Both the position numbers and the translations under genes were made by a program. Under the pieces are notes generated by a model. That model was not told the origin of the DNA. It saw nothing but the letters and a program-made list of their open reading frames with translations, and did no database searches. Shown here in pieces: positions 47,084 through 56,134 of a DNA stretch of 64,000 nt. Each line of letters starts with the position of its first letter. Within the stretch, counting starts at the first letter, position 1. The DNA is from Saliniramus fredricksonii (GTDB lineage Bacteria > Pseudomonadota > Alphaproteobacteria > Rhizobiales > Beijerinckiaceae), in contig NZ_FMBM01000002.1 in the NCBI RefSeq assembly GCF_900094735.1, positions 2,284,501 to 2,348,500 on the forward strand. Reading direction: 5' to 3'.

Positions 47084-47859
47084 TGCTCACCCTTTCCCAT
47101 CTCGCCAAGACCTATGCGGACGGGACGCAAGCCCTGTCCAATATCAATCTCGAAATCCGCACCGGCGAGATCGCCGCGCTGATCGGTGGATCGGGCTGCG
47201 GCAAGACCACGCTCCTGCGCCTCGCCGCAGGCCTCGACCACGCCACCGGCGGGACAATCAGCCTGGATGGCGAGACCATCAGCGGCCCGCATCCCGCCGT
47301 CGCGGTGGTCTTTCAGGAGCCGCGCCTCCTGCCCTGGCTCAGCGTCGCCGACAATGTCGGCTTCGGCATCGACCATCTGCCGCGCGCACAGCGCGATGCG
47401 CGCATCATGCATGCGCTGGAGCGGATCGGCCTCGCCGAACATGCCGGGCGCTGGCCGCGCGATCTCTCCGGTGGCCAGCAGCAGCGTGTCGCCATCGCCC
47501 GCGCGCTGGTGACGCGCCCCAAACTGCTCCTCCTCGACGAGCCGTTCTCCGCGCTGGATGCCTTCACCCGCGCGAGCCTGCACGGGGCCCTGCTCGATCT
47601 GTGGGAGGATGTGCGCCCGATCGTGCTGATGGTGACCCATGACGTCTCCGAGGCCGTGACGCTGGCCGATCGCGCCTTCGTCATGCGCGCGCGCCCCGGG
47701 CGCATCCATGATGAATTGCCGATCACCCTCGCTCGCCCCCGCCAGCAGACGCGCACCGGTTTCGAGCAGGATGTCAGACGCTTGCTGGAAGCGCTCGACG
47801 AGGCCCGCCAGCCGCCCCAGACCGAGCGCACCGCGCAGGCCGCCGGTCATTGGTGGTGA
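47083..47859 (+). CDS. ssuB: ABC transporter ATP-binding protein, sulfonate/nitrate/taurine type
   Basis: The 258-residue ATPase energises the importer. It has Walker A GGSGCGKTT, Q-loop VVFQEPRLLPW, signature LSGGQQQRVAIARAL, Walker B LLLLDEPFSALD and the switch histidine in MVTHDVSEAV. The ATG overlaps the permease stop as TAATG, indicating coupled translation. An OsmC protein gene follows 52 bases downstream on the same strand. Confidence 0.92.
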   Translation: MLTLSHLAKTYADGTQALSNINLEIRTGEIAALIGGSGCGKTTLLRLAAGLDHATGGTISLDGETISGPHPAVAVVFQEPRLLPWLSVADNVGFGIDHLPRAQRDARIMHALERIGLAEHAGRWPRDLSGGQQQRVAIARALVTRPKLLLLDEPFSALDAFTRASLHGALLDLWEDVRPIVLMVTHDVSEAVTLADRAFVMRARPGRIHDELPITLARPRQQTRTGFEQDVRRLLEALDEARQPPQTERTAQAAGHWW

Positions 47860-47911
47860 CGTGCGCGGCAAAACGCTTTATCCGGAAGCAATATCAGGAA
47901 AGGAACGCCCC

Positions 47912-48421
47912 ATGGACGGACAGGCCCTGCGCACGCTGCAAGCGCCGCTCAAGCAGCAATATCGCGATGATGCCGATGCCGCGCTGATCACGCTCTCAGC
48001 GAAAGGCTCGATCGATGCGCAGGGCATCGCCTGCAAGGTCGATACCGGCCGTGCGCTGGCCGTGGCCGGGCTGCACCCGGCCACCGGCGGCAGCGGTGCG
48101 GAACTGTGTTCGGGCGACATGCTGCTCGAAGCCCTGGTCGCCTGTGCCGGCGTCACGCTGAAAGCGGTCGCCACCGCCCTCGGCATCGCACTCCGGCGCG
48201 GCGACGTGCATGCCGAGGGCGTGCTCGATTTCCGCGGCACGCTCGGCGTCGACAAGGAGGCGCCGGTCGGCTTTCGCGAGATCAATCTCACCTTCGATGT
48301 CGAGACCGATGCCGACCAGGAGCAGCTCGACCAGCTCCTGAAGCTGACTGAGCGCTATTGCGTGGTCTTCCAGACGATCAACACCAGGCCCGCGCTCAAC
48401 GTCACCATGAAGCGGGATTGA
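47912..48421 (+). CDS. OsmC-family protein
   Basis: The 169-residue protein has the OsmC/Ohr fold pattern: an N-terminal strand-rich part, the helix SGDMLLEALVACAGVTLKAVATALGI containing the resolving cysteine in VACAG, and the final TERYCVVFQTI with a second conserved cysteine. OsmC and Ohr proteins reduce organic hydroperoxides through these cysteines. Here the location behind an ABC importer suggests a role linked to the imported compound, perhaps a sulfur or peroxide chemistry; that is inference. The start at 47912 has AGGAAAGGA upstream. It converges with the lipoprotein gene, 15 bases away. Confidence 0.85.
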   Translation: MDGQALRTLQAPLKQQYRDDADAALITLSAKGSIDAQGIACKVDTGRALAVAGLHPATGGSGAELCSGDMLLEALVACAGVTLKAVATALGIALRRGDVHAEGVLDFRGTLGVDKEAPVGFREINLTFDVETDADQEQLDQLLKLTERYCVVFQTINTRPALNVTMKRD

Positions 48422-48436
48422 AGCGCCGATTGCCGA

Positions 48437-48949
48437 TCAGGAGCCGAAGACTTCCGCGCAGCGCGAAAACGAGAAGCCGCGACCTTCGGTGTCGCGGCTG
48501 ATCCGCACCTGCTCGATGATACCCGCGTCATCCACCGAGATCTGCGCCTCACAGACCAGCTCGACCCGCTCGGCAGGCCGCACGATCACATCCTGCGTGA
48601 GGCCCGGAAAGCCGATCGAGGCGGATGTTGTCGTCGAACGTGTCACCGTTCTCCCCGGCCCCTGATGCGTGGTTCGCGAGCGGGTCTGCGAGGAACCGAA
48701 GCTCTGCCCGCCGACGGTCGTGCTGCGGATCTGCGCCGGTCGCGTGAAGCTGTCCTCGCCGCCGCGCCAGGTATAGATCGTGCCTCCGCCCGAGAGCGCA
48801 TATTCCGAAACCGGTGGACCATGCATGACGAAGAATGAATCGACCGGCTGGCCGATCCATTCACCGCGCATGTTCTCCGCGACTTCCTGCGTCGTCTGGC
48901 AAGCCGACAGCCCTGCCGCTGCGACAATGACCAAAAGCAACTTCTTCAT
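48437..48949 (-). CDS. Small outer-envelope lipoprotein
   Basis: The 170-residue protein has a lipoprotein signal peptide (MKKLLLVIVAAAGLSAC) with lipobox LSAC and lipidated Cys17. The mature part contains RGEWIGQPVDSFFVMHGPP and TIYTWRGG, reminiscent of SmpA/BamE-like or YxeA-like small envelope lipoproteins, then a Ser/Thr-rich stretch and a C-terminal segment with a cysteine pair (VCEAQ, SRCAEVFGS) that may form a disulfide. I recognise no precise family. It is isolated on the minus strand between the OsmC and FabI-type genes. Confidence 0.75.
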   Translation of the reverse strand: MKKLLLVIVAAAGLSACQTTQEVAENMRGEWIGQPVDSFFVMHGPPVSEYALSGGGTIYTWRGGEDSFTRPAQIRSTTVGGQSFGSSQTRSRTTHQGPGRTVTRSTTTSASIGFPGLTQDVIVRPAERVELVCEAQISVDDAGIIEQVRISRDTEGRGFSFSRCAEVFGS

Positions 48950-49244
48950 ACCCGATCTGCCCCCGTTGCGGACACGACTTTAGCCGAGGCCGCCGGAACT
49001 GCAAGCGCCTGAGCCGGTCGCCTTTCCGCTTTTCCCTTCGCCATGCGGCCCTGCATTTGCTGCAACGCATCAAATTCGTGCAGCCGGGCGCCTGCCAGAC
49101 GTGCAAATGCCCAACTTTCGGGGATCACGGGTCCCGGTTGCGCCGTGTTATCATCGTCATATGCGTCGCCTAAACCTTATCCTGATGGCGCGCGCCGGCA
49201 AGAATGCTAATTCGACTTGTGTGCACCGCAAAAAGGACCAGTCC

Positions 49245-50051
49245 ATGAGCGAAGCGATCGGCAAGGAAACCGAGGCGAATTCCGTTACGGGCGAACTCGC
49301 CGGCAAGGTCGGCCTCGTTGTCGGCATCGCCAATGACAAATCCATTGCCGCCGGCTGCGCCCGCGCCTTCGCGGAGGCCGGTGCCGAACTCGCCATCACC
49401 TATCTCAACGAACGGGCGAGGCCCCATGTGGCCCCCGTCAGCGAAGCGCTTGGCGCACAGCTCCTGCTGCCGCTCGATCTCGGCGATGATGCTCAGCTCG
49501 CAGCCGTGTTCGAGGCCGTCGCGCAGAAATGGGGCCGGCTCGATTTCCTGCTCCATTCCGTCGCCTTCTGTCCGCGCGAGGATCTGCACGGGCGCGTGGT
49601 CGATTGCTCGCGCGACGGTTTCGCCCAGGCCATGGATATCTCCTGCCATTCCTTCATCCGCATGGCGCGCGCCGCCGAACCGCTGATGCGCGACGGCGGC
49701 AGCGTGATGACGGTGAGCTATTACGGCGCCGAGAAGGTCGTCGACCATTACAACATCATGGGCCCGGTCAAGGCGGCGCTCGAAGCCGCGACGCGCTACA
49801 TGGCCGCCGAGCTCGGGGCGGCGGATATCCGCGTCAACGCCCTGTCCCCCGGCCCGATCGCCACGCGCGCGGCCTCGGGGATCTCGCATTTCGACGCGCT
49901 GATCGACGATGCCCGCGCGCGCTCGGCCGAGGGGCGCCTCGTGACGATCGAGGAAGTCGGCGCGGCCGCACGCTTCCTCGCGAGCGACGGTGCCGCCGGC
50001 ATGACGGGCAACATCATGTATGTCGATGCCGGTCGCCATATCCGCATGTGA
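49245..50051 (+). CDS. fabI: FabI-type enoyl-ACP (or enoyl-CoA) reductase
   Basis: The 268-residue short-chain dehydrogenase has the divergent FabI nucleotide motif GLVVGIANDKSIAAG and the FabI-type active site SYYGAEKVVDHYNIMGPVKAALEA, with Tyr-six residues-Lys spacing. The C-terminal part (NALSPGPIATRAASGI, GNIMYVDAG) also matches. It would use NAD(P)H to reduce trans-2-enoyl thioesters. AAGGA is eight bases before ATG 49245; upstream codons to 49101 show no similarity. A MaoC-phosphotransacetylase fusion and acetate kinase follow at once, so this copy may serve a small-acyl pathway rather than general fatty-acid synthesis, with a housekeeping FabI elsewhere. Confidence 0.88.
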   Translation: MSEAIGKETEANSVTGELAGKVGLVVGIANDKSIAAGCARAFAEAGAELAITYLNERARPHVAPVSEALGAQLLLPLDLGDDAQLAAVFEAVAQKWGRLDFLLHSVAFCPREDLHGRVVDCSRDGFAQAMDISCHSFIRMARAAEPLMRDGGSVMTVSYYGAEKVVDHYNIMGPVKAALEAATRYMAAELGAADIRVNALSPGPIATRAASGISHFDALIDDARARSAEGRLVTIEEVGAAARFLASDGAAGMTGNIMYVDAGRHIRM

Positions 50052-50094
50052 GCCGATTCGCCTGAACCAGCCCCCCCCCGGAAAGAGGCTCGAA

Positions 50095-51498
50095 ATGGAT
50101 TATATCGAGAACCGCACCTTCGACGAGATCGCCGTCGGCGACAGCGCCGAGATCACGCGCAGCCTGACGCGCGAGGATATCAATGTCTTCGCGGTGATGT
50201 CGGGAGATGTGAACCCCGCCCATCTCGACGATGACTACGCGCAAAAGGGTCATTTTCACCGCGTCATCGCCCATGGCATGTGGGGCGGCGCGCTGATATC
50301 CGCCGTGCTGGGCACCCGCCTGCCCGGCCCGGGAACGATCTATCTCGACCAGTCCCTGCATTTCCGTGGCCCGGTCGGTGTGGGCGATACGATCACGAGC
50401 AGCGTCACGGTCACGGCCAAGAATGCCGAGAAGGGCCATGTCACGCTCGCCTGTTGCTGTACCAACCAGAAGGGCGACGAGGTCATCAGCGGCGAGGCGC
50501 GGGTGCTCGCGCCGCGCGAGAAGGTGCGCCGGCCCCGCGCCGTCCTGCCGGAGATCACGCTGCATGCGCCGAGTGCACGCTTCAAGGCGCTCGTGGAACA
50601 GACCCGCGAGCACGATCCGCTGGTCACCGCCGTGGTGCATCCCTGCGACGAGTTGAGCCTCGACGGTGCCATACGCGCCGCGCGCGAGCGCATCATCCGC
50701 CCGGTTCTCGTCGGGCCGGAAGCGAAGATCGCCGCTGCCGCCGACGAGGCGGATCTCGATATCAGCGAATTCGAGATCATCGACGTGCCCCATTCCCATG
50801 CCGCCGCCGAGCGCGCGGTGGAACTCGTGCGCGAAGGCCGGGCCGAGGCGCTGATGAAGGGCAAGCTGCACACGGACGAATTGCTCGGCGCCGTGGTCAG
50901 CCGGTCGAAAGGGCTGCGCACGGATCGCCGGCTGAGCCATATCTTCGCGCTGGACGTGCCGAGCTATCCGCGCATGCTCTTCGTCACCGATGCCGCGATC
51001 AACATCGCCCCGGATCTTGAGGAGCTCCAGGACATCGTCCAGAACGCCATTGATCTGTGCCGGGCGCTCGGCACCGACATGCCAAAAGCCGCCCTGCTCT
51101 CCGCCGTCGAGACCGTCACGGGCCGCCTGCCCTCGACCCTCGTCGCGGCTGCGCTTTGCAAGATGCATGACCGCGGCCAGATCACGGGCGGGCTGATCGA
51201 CGGGCCGCTTGCCTTCGACAACGCCATCTCGCCCGCCGCCGTGAAGGCCAAGGGGATCAACTCGCCCGTGGCGGGCCAGGCCGATATCCTTGTCGCGCCC
51301 AATCTGGAGAGCGGCAACATGATCGCCAAGCAGCTGATCTATCTCGCCGGCGCCGAATCGGCGGGGATCGTGATCGGTGCACGGGTGCCGATCATGCTGA
51401 CATCGCGCGCCGACAGCGCTGATTCCCGCCTCGCCTCCGCCGCCCTCGCACAGCTTTATGCAAGGCGCAGCGACACCCTCAAGGGAGCGGCGGAATGA
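50095..51498 (+). CDS. Fused MaoC-type enoyl-CoA hydratase / phosphate acyltransferase
   Basis: This 467-residue protein has an N-terminal hot-dog domain (about 1-150) with the (R)-specific hydratase motif GDVNPAHLDDDYA (D38 and H43 catalytic) and a C-terminal phosphotransacetylase/phosphobutyryltransferase domain (about 155-460; EALMKGKLHTDELLGAV, IDGPLAFDNAISPAA, LVAPNLESGNMIAKQL). It may interconvert hydroxyacyl- and enoyl-CoA and move an acyl group between CoA and phosphate. ATG 50095 has AAGAGG upstream. It lies 43 bases after fabI and overlaps ackA (ATGA). The acyl chain (acetyl, propionyl, butyryl) cannot be told from sequence. Confidence 0.9.
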   Translation: MDYIENRTFDEIAVGDSAEITRSLTREDINVFAVMSGDVNPAHLDDDYAQKGHFHRVIAHGMWGGALISAVLGTRLPGPGTIYLDQSLHFRGPVGVGDTITSSVTVTAKNAEKGHVTLACCCTNQKGDEVISGEARVLAPREKVRRPRAVLPEITLHAPSARFKALVEQTREHDPLVTAVVHPCDELSLDGAIRAARERIIRPVLVGPEAKIAAAADEADLDISEFEIIDVPHSHAAAERAVELVREGRAEALMKGKLHTDELLGAVVSRSKGLRTDRRLSHIFALDVPSYPRMLFVTDAAINIAPDLEELQDIVQNAIDLCRALGTDMPKAALLSAVETVTGRLPSTLVAAALCKMHDRGQITGGLIDGPLAFDNAISPAAVKAKGINSPVAGQADILVAPNLESGNMIAKQLIYLAGAESAGIVIGARVPIMLTSRADSADSRLASAALAQLYARRSDTLKGAAE

Positions 51499-52661
51499 GT
51501 GCGGCTCTCCTCGTTCTCAATATCGGCTCCTCGACGATCAAGTTCGCGCTCTATCCCGCTGACGGTGACGGCGTGATCGCGCGCGGGCGGATCGAGAATG
51601 TCGGGCACGAGCCGGCGCTGGTCATGAATGAGGGCGGTGATGCGCTCGACGGCGCCGCACCGCCGCAGGACAAGCCGCAGATCCGCGACCTGACCATCTG
51701 GCTGCTGGAGACGCTTTCCGCGCGCTTCGCAGATCGGGAGATCAGTGGCATCGGCCATCGCGTCGTGCATGGCGGACCGGATTTCGCCGCGCCCGTAAGG
51801 GTCACACCGGACATCCTCGACAGTCTCGACCGGCTGACCCCGCTGGCGCCGCAGCACCAGCCGCATAATCTCGCCGGAATCCACGCGGCAGAGGCCTTGT
51901 GGGCCGGCATCCCGCAGGTCGCCTGTTTCGACACCGCCTTCCACCATGCCCGCCCGCGCCTGTCGAAGCTCTTCGCCCTGCCGCGCGCGCTCAGCGAAGA
52001 AGGCATCCTGCGCTACGGCTTCCATGGCCTGTCCTACGCCCATATCGCGCGGCTCCTGCCCGGAACCTTCGATGCCCAGACGGCTGCGGGGAAGGTCATC
52101 GTCGCGCATCTGGGCAGCGGCGTGAGCCTGTGCGGCATGGAGGCGGGAACAAGCGTCTCCACCACGATGGGTTTCACGGCACTTGACGGGGTGATGATGG
52201 GCACGCGCTGCGGGCAGATCGATCCCGGCGTGCTGATCCACCTGATGCGCGACAAGGGCCTCGATGCCGATGCGCTGGAGAAGCTGCTCGGCAAGCAATC
52301 GGGGCTGCTCGGCGTATCCGGCATCAGCAACGACATGCGCAAGCTCGCCGCGAGCGATGCGCCGGAGGCCGAGGAGGCGATCGCGCTTTTTGCCGCTTCG
52401 ATCCTGCATCACATCGGCGCGCTGGCCGCTGATCTCGGCGGGCTCGACGGCCTCGTCTTTACAGCCGGGATCGGCGAGCACGACGCGGCGCTTCGCCTGC
52501 GCGTGATGCACGGCCTCGCCTGGCTCGGACTGATCCCGGACGAGGCGGCCAATGAAGCCCACGGCCCGATCATCTCGCGCCCGGAAAGCCGCATTTCCGC
52601 TGCGGTAATCCCAACCGATGAGGAAGCCGAGATCCGCGATTCGCTGCGCGCGCTGCTATAG
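51495..52661 (+). CDS. ackA: Acetate/propionate kinase
   Basis: The 388-residue sugar-kinase-fold enzyme transfers phosphate between ATP and a short carboxylate. Family signatures include LVLNIGSSTIKFALY at the start, GHRVVHGGPDF, PQHQPHNLAGI, CFDTAFHHARP, RYGFHGLSYAHI, AHLGSGVSLCGM with TTMGFTALDGVMMGTRCGQIDPG, and FTAGIGEHD near the end. The Arg and Asp active-site positions are conserved. The ATG overlaps the stop of the hydratase-acyltransferase gene, indicating coupled translation. Its last six bases overlap the convergent MATE transporter gene. Confidence 0.94.
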   Translation: MSAALLVLNIGSSTIKFALYPADGDGVIARGRIENVGHEPALVMNEGGDALDGAAPPQDKPQIRDLTIWLLETLSARFADREISGIGHRVVHGGPDFAAPVRVTPDILDSLDRLTPLAPQHQPHNLAGIHAAEALWAGIPQVACFDTAFHHARPRLSKLFALPRALSEEGILRYGFHGLSYAHIARLLPGTFDAQTAAGKVIVAHLGSGVSLCGMEAGTSVSTTMGFTALDGVMMGTRCGQIDPGVLIHLMRDKGLDADALEKLLGKQSGLLGVSGISNDMRKLAASDAPEAEEAIALFAASILHHIGALAADLGGLDGLVFTAGIGEHDAALRLRVMHGLAWLGLIPDEAANEAHGPIISRPESRISAAVIPTDEEAEIRDSLRALL

Positions 52662-54134
52662 TGTCTTTCCAGGCGCTGCAGCCCTCCCGCGCCCGCGCAT
52701 CACCTGTGCCGGGCGGCGGGTATCGGGGAGCAGGCCGAGTCTGTCGCGCCGCCGCCAGCGCCAGATCAAAAGGATCGCGACCACGGTGAGCCCGCCTGCG
52801 AGCCCCATCCAGACGCCGACACCGGCGAGCGGCGAGTAAAGCCCGAATCCGACCGCGATCGGCATGCCGACGAGCCAGTAGCCGAAGCCGGCATAGAGCA
52901 TCGGGATGCGCGTATCCTGCAAACCCCGCAGCATTCCCGCCCCCACGGCCTGCGCACCGTCCACGATCTGGAAGATTGCGGCCATGGCGAGGAAGGAGAC
53001 GGCAAGCGCGATGACGCGCGCGTTTTCCGGATCGTCGAGGCTGAGGAAAGCACTGATCAAAAGATGCGGCACGGTGATCATCACCAGCGCGGCGATGCTC
53101 ATGAAGACCATGGCGATACCGAAGGCGCTCCAGCCCGCCCGGGTGATCGCGTCATGGTCGCGCGCGCCGTAAGCCACGCCGACGCGCACGGTCACGGCCT
53201 GGCCGAGGCCCAGAGGCACCATGAAGGCCAGCGAAGCGATCTGGATGGCGATGGTGTGGGCGGCCAGCGACTCGGTCGAGATCATCCCCATCAGGAAGAG
53301 TGCGGCGGAAAAGATCATCACCTCAAACAGGATCATCGCCGAGATCGGCATGCCCAGCCGCCAGAGCTCGAAGAAACGCGGCCAGTCAGCGCGCCAGAAA
53401 CGCCCGAACAGCGCATAACGCCTGAAACGCCGGTCACGCCGGGCGATCAGCGTGAGCATCACGAACATGAAGCTCGCCGTCAGCGTCGTGGCGATGCCTG
53501 CGCCGTTGAGCCCCATGGCCGGCGCGCCGAAATTGCCGAAGATCAGCGCGTAATTCGCCAGCGCATTGACCGCGAGTCCGGTCAACGAGACGACGAGGGC
53601 GAGGAAGGGGCGCTCCATCCCCGCCAGAAAGAAACGCAGCGCGACGAAGCCGAGCATCGGCAGAAGCGCCCATTGCTTGTAGCGCAGATATTCCGCCGCC
53701 TGGGCTGCGAGCGCCGGCTCCTGCCCGAGCCCGATCAGGATCGTCTCGGCATTCCACAGAGCGATCCAGATCGGCACCGAAAGCGCCACGGCGCTCCACA
53801 GGCCCTGGCGGAAGGAGCGGCGCACCTCGCGCACGGCATGCCGGTTGCGCCCGCGCTCGGCTGCGATCATCGCCGAGATGGCGCTGATCAGACCGAGACC
53901 GCCGATGAAGGAGACGAAATAGAGATTGTATCCGAGCGAGCCGGCAGCCAGCACCTCCGGCCCGAGCCAGGCAAGCATCACCACATCGGTGGCGCCGAGC
54001 CCGGTTTGCGAGAGGTTGATCGCGATCATCGGCCAGGCGAGCGCCAGCGTCGCGATTATCTCGCGCCGCCAGAGCAACCAGATGCCCGGTACTGTTCTCG
54101 GATCAACCGGACGCGCCGACACATTCCTGTCCAT
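52656..54134 (-). CDS. MATE-family efflux transporter
   Basis: The 492-residue membrane protein has about twelve hydrophobic segments in two halves. N-terminal family features are LALAWPMIAINLSQTGLGATDVVMLAWLGPEVLAAGSLGYNLYF, and the second half carries the matching SAMILFEVMIFSAALFLMGMISTESLAAHTIAIQIAS and VGVAYGARDHD. MATE proteins export cationic drugs or metabolites with sodium or protons. ATG 54134 was chosen because GGAGG lies five bases upstream; an in-frame ATG at 54167 is weaker. The N-terminal 25 residues are hydrophilic. The substrate is unknown. Confidence 0.92.
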   Translation of the reverse strand: MDRNVSARPVDPRTVPGIWLLWRREIIATLALAWPMIAINLSQTGLGATDVVMLAWLGPEVLAAGSLGYNLYFVSFIGGLGLISAISAMIAAERGRNRHAVREVRRSFRQGLWSAVALSVPIWIALWNAETILIGLGQEPALAAQAAEYLRYKQWALLPMLGFVALRFFLAGMERPFLALVVSLTGLAVNALANYALIFGNFGAPAMGLNGAGIATTLTASFMFVMLTLIARRDRRFRRYALFGRFWRADWPRFFELWRLGMPISAMILFEVMIFSAALFLMGMISTESLAAHTIAIQIASLAFMVPLGLGQAVTVRVGVAYGARDHDAITRAGWSAFGIAMVFMSIAALVMITVPHLLISAFLSLDDPENARVIALAVSFLAMAAIFQIVDGAQAVGAGMLRGLQDTRIPMLYAGFGYWLVGMPIAVGFGLYSPLAGVGVWMGLAGGLTVVAILLIWRWRRRDRLGLLPDTRRPAQVMRGRGRAAAPGKTL

Positions 54135-54341
54135 CTCCACCTCCGGGCGACACCCTACACGCGCCACGGCGCTTCCGGTCGCGCATTCTTGCCGTTTCCG
54201 CGCAAGTATTCCCGCTCACCGGGCAAACCCAAGCGGGCGAAACCCATCCGGCGCCCTTGCCCATTGATTCGGACGGCGCAGACCGTAACCCTCGATGCGA
54301 ACAACGCCCTGCTGACGGGGCTCTCACCCACGGAGGATGTC

Positions 54342-55739
54342 ATGTCCCGCGACAAGGCCGTCGCCCGCGCCGAGGCGCATTTCGATACCGGTGCCTTCAA
54401 GGCCGATCTCGCCCGCCGCGTGGCGATCCCCACGGAAAGCCAGAACCCCGACCGCGCTGCGGATCTCGCCCGTTATGTCGAGGAAGAGATGCGGCCCGTG
54501 CTCGAGGCCATGGGTTTTACCTGTGAGATCCTGCATCAGCCACCCGGAAAAGGCCCCTTCCTCTATGCCGAGCGCATTGAGGATCCCGGTCTCGTCACCG
54601 TCCTCGGCTACGGCCATGGCGATGCCATTCGTGGTCTCGATGATGCCTGGAAAGAGGGGCTGTCGCCCTGGGAACTGGTTGAGCGCGATGGGCTCTGGTA
54701 CGGGCGCGGCACGGTCGACAACAAGGGCCAGCATTCGATCAACATCGCCGGCCTTCGCGCCGTGCTGGAGGAGCGTGGCAAGCTCGGCTTCAACGCCAAA
54801 TACATCATCGAGATGGGTGAGGAAGTCGGCTCGCCGGGCCTGCGCGAGCTCTGCGCGGCGCATCGCGAGAAATTCCGCGCCGATGTGCTGATCGCCTCCG
54901 ACGGTCCGCGCCTGTCGATTTCGCGCCCGACCATCTTTCTCGGCGCGCGTGGCGGCTATGCCATGGATATCTGGATCGATGCCCGCGAGGGCGGCCACCA
55001 TTCCGGCAATTTCGGCGGGCTGCTCGCCAATCCGGGCATCGAGCTCGCCCATGCCCTCGCCTGCATCACCGGCCCGAAGGGCGAGATCCGGATTCCGGAA
55101 TGGACGCCGGGGACCATCCCCGATTCGGTGAAACGGGTGCTCGCCGAGATCGAGGTGAAGGCGGATCCGGGCGGGCCGGAGCTCGATCCGTGGTGGGGTG
55201 AACCGGGCATGACCATGGCGGAGAAGGTCTATGGCTGGTCCTCCTTCCAGATCCTCGCCTTCAAATGCGGCAATCCGGAAGGGCCGGTGAACGCGGTGCC
55301 GCCGAACGCCTGGGCGCGGGGCCAACTGCGCTTCGTGGTGGGTGTCGATCCACAGGATATCCTTCCGGCGCTGCGCCGTCACCTCGACGCACATGGCTTC
55401 GAGCGGGTGCAGATCGCCAAGGCGCGCGACGAGGTCTTCGCCGCCACGCGGCTCGACCCGGACCATCCCTGGGTGCACTGGGCGGTGGATTCGATCACAC
55501 GGACCACCGGCGGCAAGCCGGCGATCCTGCCCAATCTGGGCGGCTCCCTGCCCAATGACATTTTCGCGGAAATCCTTGAATTGCCGACGATCTGGGTGCC
55601 CCATTCCTATCCCGGCTGTTCGCAGCACGCGCCCAACGAACACATGCCGGCCGCGATCGCCCGCGAGGGACTCGCCATCATGGCAGGGTTGTACTGGGAT
55701 CTCGGCGAGGCACAGACGCCACCCGCTGCGGCCTCTTGA
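54342..55739 (+). CDS. M20-family metallopeptidase/dipeptidase
   Basis: The 465-residue dinuclear zinc hydrolase shows all M20 metal-site motifs: GYGHGD (H92), GRGTVDNKGQ (D126), EMGEEVGSPG (general base and metal glutamates), SDGPR and, near the C-terminus, NEHMP (metal histidine). A dimerisation domain with GGHHSGNFGGLLANP occupies about 215-345. Similar proteins cleave dipeptides or N-acyl/N-carbamoyl amino acids. It has no signal peptide, so it is cytoplasmic. GGAGGATGTC precedes ATG 54342. The TRAP genes downstream are separated by 395 bases, so coupling of uptake and hydrolysis is only possible. Confidence 0.9.
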   Translation: MSRDKAVARAEAHFDTGAFKADLARRVAIPTESQNPDRAADLARYVEEEMRPVLEAMGFTCEILHQPPGKGPFLYAERIEDPGLVTVLGYGHGDAIRGLDDAWKEGLSPWELVERDGLWYGRGTVDNKGQHSINIAGLRAVLEERGKLGFNAKYIIEMGEEVGSPGLRELCAAHREKFRADVLIASDGPRLSISRPTIFLGARGGYAMDIWIDAREGGHHSGNFGGLLANPGIELAHALACITGPKGEIRIPEWTPGTIPDSVKRVLAEIEVKADPGGPELDPWWGEPGMTMAEKVYGWSSFQILAFKCGNPEGPVNAVPPNAWARGQLRFVVGVDPQDILPALRRHLDAHGFERVQIAKARDEVFAATRLDPDHPWVHWAVDSITRTTGGKPAILPNLGGSLPNDIFAEILELPTIWVPHSYPGCSQHAPNEHMPAAIAREGLAIMAGLYWDLGEAQTPPAAAS

Positions 55740-55766
55740 GAGATCGACAGGCGATCCGGAAGACTG

Positions 55767-55797
55767 GCCCGGACGCGGCGATGCGTCGCGACCGGGC
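55767..55797 (+). terminator. Terminator-like hairpin after the M20 peptidase gene
   Basis: GCCCGG and CCGGGC arms, then one mismatch and CGCG/CGCG pairs, enclose a nine-base loop. It lies 28 bases after the stop. The following sequence is AT-rich but lacks a T-run, so intrinsic termination is uncertain. Confidence 0.4.
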
Positions 55798-56058
55798 AGG
55801 ATAAATTACAATCAAAGAGATTAATCAAAACAAAGAGAAATCAAGCATAGCCACGACCCCTCGCTTCTTCGGCGACCAGCCACCCGCTCGCCGCTTGCGC
55901 AGCTGCTGCTGTCGATTAGAGCAAAAATGCGCAAACAAGCTCTTGCACATTACCCACGAACTGGGCATAGCGTCTGAGTGAAACTACGTTCGCCTTTGTG
56001 CCTAATCCGGATGGTCAATCCGCTACGGCACGGGCGTACGTTCGTGAATGAAATCGGT

Positions 56059-56078
56059 TGGCCGCATCATTGCGGCCA
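56059..56078 (+). promoter_or_regulatory. Perfect hairpin upstream of dctQ
   Basis: TGGCCGCA (56059-56066) and TGCGGCCA (56071-56078) pair exactly around a TCAT loop, 56 bases before the dctQ ATG. No T-run follows, so an operator or leader structure is more likely than a terminator. Confidence 0.45.
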
Positions 56079-56134
56079 CTGCGTGCGGGGCGAAAGATCC
56101 CGGCGTGGTCGCCACTTCCAGATGACGGGGGGAT

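Larger units (their letters stand above)
55740..56134. other. Intergenic region upstream of the TRAP genes
   Basis: These 395 bases hold a terminator-like hairpin (55767-55797), an AT-rich stretch (55800-55850), and a second hairpin (56059-56078) shortly before dctQ. I see no supportable gene, RNA or protein. The missing TRAP binding-protein gene is not here. Confidence 0.6.

Noticed and set aside
53064-54341. In-frame extension upstream of the M20 peptidase
   Set aside because: It is antisense to the MATE gene; ATG 54342 has a strong ribosome binding site and begins the family similarity.
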